The position numbers were made by a program, and so were the translations under genes. The notes below the pieces were generated by a model. It was not told the DNA's origin and searched no databases. It was given only the letters and a program-made list of their open reading frames with translations. A DNA stretch of 64,000 bases from Bacillota bacterium (lineage in GTDB: Bacteria; Bacillota; Clostridia; Lachnospirales; CAG-274), in NCBI GenBank assembly GCA_017460805.1, contig JAFUAF010000010.1, positions 1 through 64,000 on the forward strand, written 5' to 3'. Below are positions 61,665-64,000 of the stretch, in pieces. Within the stretch, counting starts at the first letter, position 1, and every line of letters starts with the position of its first letter.

Positions 61665-62212
61665 TATTCCAATACCTCCTCCATAAGTTGTCTGTGTGTG
61701 TATCCTCCCATTTCCTCATGAGTAAACCGCCTTAAAAACCCGTGCGTGTTGTACATAAGATAAGCATTTATGACTATGTTCGCAGGCACAATCTCTTCAA
61801 GCGCCTCTTTTAAATAGTCAAACTGATTTTTTGCGGCAAGCGCAAGCCCCACAGTGAGCGTGTATTCGTCGTTTGCGTATTTTAAGATAAAATTCCCTTC
61901 GCCGCAAAGCGCATTAAGCTTGTTTTCAAGGCTTCGCATGGTGTATGGCGTGTCGCCGTTCAAGGCACTTTTTATCCTTAATCTCCTGAGCTCTATCGTG
62001 TCCGTGTCCTTCGGCACTATCGCAAGCATCTTCTCCCAGCGCTCACAGCCGTATTCGTCCATGCTGTCTGCAAAACACTCGTCAAGGATAAGATCTCCCT
62101 TTCCGAAAAGCAAAGTCAGTTCGGGCTCTTCCGCCTTGTGTATCTGTAAAAACTCGTAGACCTTTTGTAAAATATCGGGCAGGTAACCCGTTAAATGTAC
62201 CTCTCTTGCCAT
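61664..62212 (-). CDS. Baseplate protein, DUF2313/YmfQ (XkdU-like)
   Basis: A 182-residue protein of the family that joins the baseplate wedge to the fibres in Mu-, P2- and PBSX-like tails. It fits in length and in the conserved pattern: an N-terminal LPDILQKVYEFL helix, CGCERWEKMLAIVPKDTDTIELRRLRIKSALNG and PYTMRSLENKLNALCGEGNF. It overlaps XkdT's end by one base and has the tail fibre immediately downstream, the expected neighbours. Confidence 0.85.
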   Translation of the reverse strand: MAREVHLTGYLPDILQKVYEFLQIHKAEEPELTLLFGKGDLILDECFADSMDEYGCERWEKMLAIVPKDTDTIELRRLRIKSALNGDTPYTMRSLENKLNALCGEGNFILKYANDEYTLTVGLALAAKNQFDYLKEALEEIVPANIVINAYLMYNTHGFLRRFTHEEMGGYTHRQLMEEVLE

Positions 62213-63294
62213 TATCCAAGCACCTCGCCCTCAAAAGTCGAAGCGGAAATATCAATAATGCTGTCCCTGTCAAGCACAAAATTCTGCGCCTGCCCGTTTA
62301 TTTCTATATCCGCAATATCCACAATGCCCTCGATATTCAGAAGCCTTGCGCCAAGCTGCATGATAAAAACGGTTATGCCGCTGCTCATCCAAGCCTTGTT
62401 AAGTTCCGAAAGATAATCCCGTACTTCCGCAAGTATCAGACTTTTAAGCGCCTCAAAATCATATCCGTCGGCATAAGTAATGTCTGCCGTGATATTAAGC
62501 TCCGTTTCGTTCACGCCCACCACAGTTACCTGATGCCCGATAGGCGCAATGCCAATCCCCTCGCCGCTGTTGGGTATCGGGTCTACCGCCGTTTGTATAT
62601 CGTCCACCAAAGCAGAAGACGGCACACCGAAACTGCTGTCCTGTATCACTAATTTCACAGTACCCGCACCGTTCCAGTCCGCCGCCTTGTACACCTTTAC
62701 ACCGCCGACACCCGCAAGCGCAAGCACTTTCTGCTTGTAATCCGCCACATTTCCGCCAAAAGCCTGACTCTGTAAACTTGCCATGTACCGAGCCCGAAAG
62801 ACCTCCGTGTCCTCCTCGTCTTCGCCCGGCACAAGCAGTTCAACCAAACGCGCACTCTCCAACCCCTGTATGTACTCAATGGGTATCAATACCCCGAACG
62901 TCCCGTTCGGTGCCGCCCCCGCTGTTTCACACCTCATTCGCCATAAGCCGCTTTCAAGCTTTTCAACGGCACAATAATTAAATTTGCCGCAGCTGAATCT
63001 TTTGTTTGAAATATCAATATCCGTCGGTAAAATTTCCGCCGCAAATTCGCCAAAACCCGCCTCTTTCGGTGACAGACCTCTCTCTGCCGCACGTTTTATC
63101 AGATACTGCCTTGTCGCAGTATCGGCAAAAGCCTCGTTCAAAACCGTTTCCAGTTCCAGATACATCAGCTGTATCTCTACCGCCGCAGGCGCAAGTGCAT
63201 CCCATATAATACTGCCCTCGCGCTTATCCACATCGGTATTTACTCTCCTGAGCATACGCTGCATAACAATATCAAAAGTCATGTCCTCAAACAC
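62212..63294 (-). CDS. Baseplate J-like protein (XkdT/Mu gp47 family)
   Basis: A 360-residue wedge protein of contractile-tail baseplates. MFEDMTFDIVMQRMLRRVNTDVDKREGSIIWDALAPAAVEI is the family start, then TRQYLIKRAAERGLSP, RYMASLQSQAFGGNVADYKQKVLALAGVGGVKVY, PIGHQVTVVGVNETELNITADI and the final GIVDIADIEINGQAQNFVLDRD. The ribosome site AAGGGAGGTG overlaps the XkdS-like gene's end. The presence of gpJ together with XkdS, XkdR and DUF2313 genes supports a contractile (myovirus-type) tail. Confidence 0.92.
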   Translation of the reverse strand: MFEDMTFDIVMQRMLRRVNTDVDKREGSIIWDALAPAAVEIQLMYLELETVLNEAFADTATRQYLIKRAAERGLSPKEAGFGEFAAEILPTDIDISNKRFSCGKFNYCAVEKLESGLWRMRCETAGAAPNGTFGVLIPIEYIQGLESARLVELLVPGEDEEDTEVFRARYMASLQSQAFGGNVADYKQKVLALAGVGGVKVYKAADWNGAGTVKLVIQDSSFGVPSSALVDDIQTAVDPIPNSGEGIGIAPIGHQVTVVGVNETELNITADITYADGYDFEALKSLILAEVRDYLSELNKAWMSSGITVFIMQLGARLLNIEGIVDIADIEINGQAQNFVLDRDSIIDISASTFEGEVLG

Positions 63295-63687
63295 TTAAAA
63301 CACCTCCCTTTGCGCCGTCACACTTCCCTCCGTGGTGTCCACAGTAAAGCTGACCGACAGCTTGTTTTTGTTCCTTGTAAAATTAAAATCATGCACAGCC
63401 GTTATCCTCTCGTCCTGCATAAGCGCTTCCGTTATCTTCTGTTCGACCAGCGCATACACATAAAGCCCGTCCATTATCTTGTCAAGCTCCGTACCGTAAT
63501 TTGTGCTGTAAATGATATGTAAAAATCTGTCGGTCATAAGAATTTTATAAACTGCCTGCCGAAGGGCCGCAAGCCCGTCCGCATATCCTTTTATCCTGTC
63601 ATTTTCCATATCCAGCGCATAAGTTTTAGTCGGATACAATACCACCTTTTCCACATTTCTAAGTCCCGTAAATTCATCAGGCACCAT
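63295..63687 (-). CDS. DUF2634/XkdS-like baseplate protein
   Basis: A 130-residue protein of the lysozyme-like gp25 family used in contractile baseplates. TKTYALDMENDRIKGYADGLAALRQAVYKILMTDRFLHIIYSTNYGTELDKIMD is the diagnostic core, where a proline- and Asp-rich strand leads into the conserved helix and Y-x-x-NYG. The end is beta strands, VHDFNFTRNKNKLSVSFTVDT. It overlaps the DUF2577 gene by 11 bases and abuts XkdT. Confidence 0.88.
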   Translation of the reverse strand: MVPDEFTGLRNVEKVVLYPTKTYALDMENDRIKGYADGLAALRQAVYKILMTDRFLHIIYSTNYGTELDKIMDGLYVYALVEQKITEALMQDERITAVHDFNFTRNKNKLSVSFTVDTTEGSVTAQREVF

Positions 63688-63961
63688 TTTTACTCTCTCC
63701 TTTCATCACTTCCAGAATATAAAATCTCTGCCCGCCCTGCATCTGCAAAAGCACCAGCCTGTCGCCCTTTTCAAGCCCGTCAAGTTTGTTGTTCTCAATA
63801 AAAAAAGCCCTTGTCACAGGCTTCTTCTGCTCGGTCTGTATCAAAAGACCTCCCTCTTCACTTTCATCCCTCACCACCTTTGCAAACATCATCTCCAGCG
63901 GGTATGACTGCCGCACGGCCTCCACCGCCGCGCGCTTTATCAAACTTAAAATATCATTCAT
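63677..63961 (-). CDS. DUF2577/XkdR-like tail protein
   Basis: A 94-residue protein. DILSLIKRAAVEAVRQSYPLEMMFAKVV, an LLIQTEQKKPVTRAFFI strand pair and GLEKGDRLVLLQMQGGQRFYILEVM define the small OB-like DUF2577 fold of PBSX-type tails. It lies between the XkdQ- and XkdS-like genes, its usual place, with ATGA overlap upstream and 11 bases overlap downstream. Confidence 0.88.
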   Translation of the reverse strand: MNDILSLIKRAAVEAVRQSYPLEMMFAKVVRDESEEGGLLIQTEQKKPVTRAFFIENNKLDGLEKGDRLVLLQMQGGQRFYILEVMKGESKNGA

Positions 63962-64000
63962 CTGAACTCACCGCCTCTTCCGCTGCATTTAACGTCCATA
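63958..64000 (-). CDS. 3' end of an XkdQ-like tail gene (partial)
   Basis: Only the last 13 or so codons are in the window, ending KCSGRGGEFR-TGA with an ATGA overlap on the DUF2577 start. A different frame ending 4 bases later (stop at 63956-63954) is also open over this short stretch. The ATGA overlap and gene order favour the first reading. The family is inferred from position before XkdR. Confidence 0.45.
   Translation of the reverse strand, partial: MDVKCSGRGGEFR

Larger units (their letters stand above)
57009..64000 (-). mobile_element. Tail, host-recognition and lysis end of a prophage or tailocin
   Basis: Ten complete genes and one partial gene on one strand are packed with gaps under 15 bases or small overlaps, in the order XkdQ-, XkdR-, XkdS-, XkdT-, XkdU-like, fibres, holin, amidase. 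This is the PBSX/contractile-tail layout with the lysis cassette at the 3' end. Capsid, integrase and regulatory genes would lie beyond the right edge. The left boundary is just after the amidase gene; no att site could be assigned. Confidence 0.85.

Noticed and set aside
60345-61721. Plus-strand frame of about 458 codons across two phage genes
   Set aside because: Its product is Arg/Tyr/His/Ile-rich and shapeless, and it opposes tightly packed tail genes in the operon direction. It is a shadow frame.

Overview
The window reads as a chromosomal segment of a low-to-middle GC Firmicute of the class Clostridia, probably a gut polysaccharide degrader. Supporting signs are AGGAGG-type ribosome sites with frequent TTG and GTG starts, PolC-type DNA polymerase, the Firmicutes block pyrH-frr-uppS-cdsA-dxr-rseP-ispG-polC, a LytTR/GHKL two-component pair, an AddA-type nuclease, a 6S RNA candidate, and several secreted proteins with dockerin-like calcium motifs. 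A pectate lyase and a 2-keto-3-deoxygluconate-type kinase point to pectin use. A Monoglobus or Ruminococcaceae-like host is a guess only.

Layout. 1-303: 3' end of an IS3-family element. 0.7-3.75 kb: secreted dockerin-bearing pectate lyase, convergent with an AgrC/AgrA-like sensor and regulator (3.8-5.8 kb). 6.2-8.6 kb: two small tyrosine phosphatases around a carbonic anhydrase, then the sugar kinase. 8.8-20.8 kb: accessory block of exported proteins, all on the minus strand. It holds two proteins sharing an AAQTY repeat, a BspA-like leucine-rich-repeat protein with a dockerin, four paralogues built from an unrecognised module of about 150 residues (one broken by a one-base deletion in its signal peptide), a polytopic protein and a stalk-domain protein. 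20.9-34.6 kb: zinc-ribbon membrane protein, ileS, yfhO-like gene, recQ, P1-family peptidase and addA without addB.

34.6-37.1 kb: small AT-rich accessory island. It has a HTH regulator divergent from short zinc-ribbon genes with repeated operator-like sites, one gene split by an in-frame TGA, and what looks like a type I toxin-antitoxin locus (40-residue holin-like toxin with a convergent antisense RNA). 37.3-49.9 kb: essential block for DNA replication, isoprenoid, phospholipid and wall-lipid synthesis and ribosome recycling, with a terminator between frr and uppS and a DUF559-like remnant between ispG and the gene before polC. 50.0-55.6 kb: guaB (with a perfect hairpin at its predicted mRNA 5' end), class II aldolase, 6S RNA candidate, recJ and an ECF transporter S component. 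55.6-56.9 kb: membrane protein with a LURP-one/Tubby-like tail. 57.0-64.0 kb: tail end of a prophage or tailocin of the PBSX/myovirus type, on the minus strand, running from XkdQ-, XkdR-, XkdS- and XkdT-like baseplate genes through fibres to holin and amidase; it continues past the right edge.

Functions that fit together: pectate lyase and KDG kinase as two ends of pectin breakdown; pyrH, frr, uppS, cdsA, dxr, rseP, ispG and polC as a housekeeping cluster in tight transcription units; and the 12-19 kb paralogues as a locally duplicated surface-protein family of unknown role.
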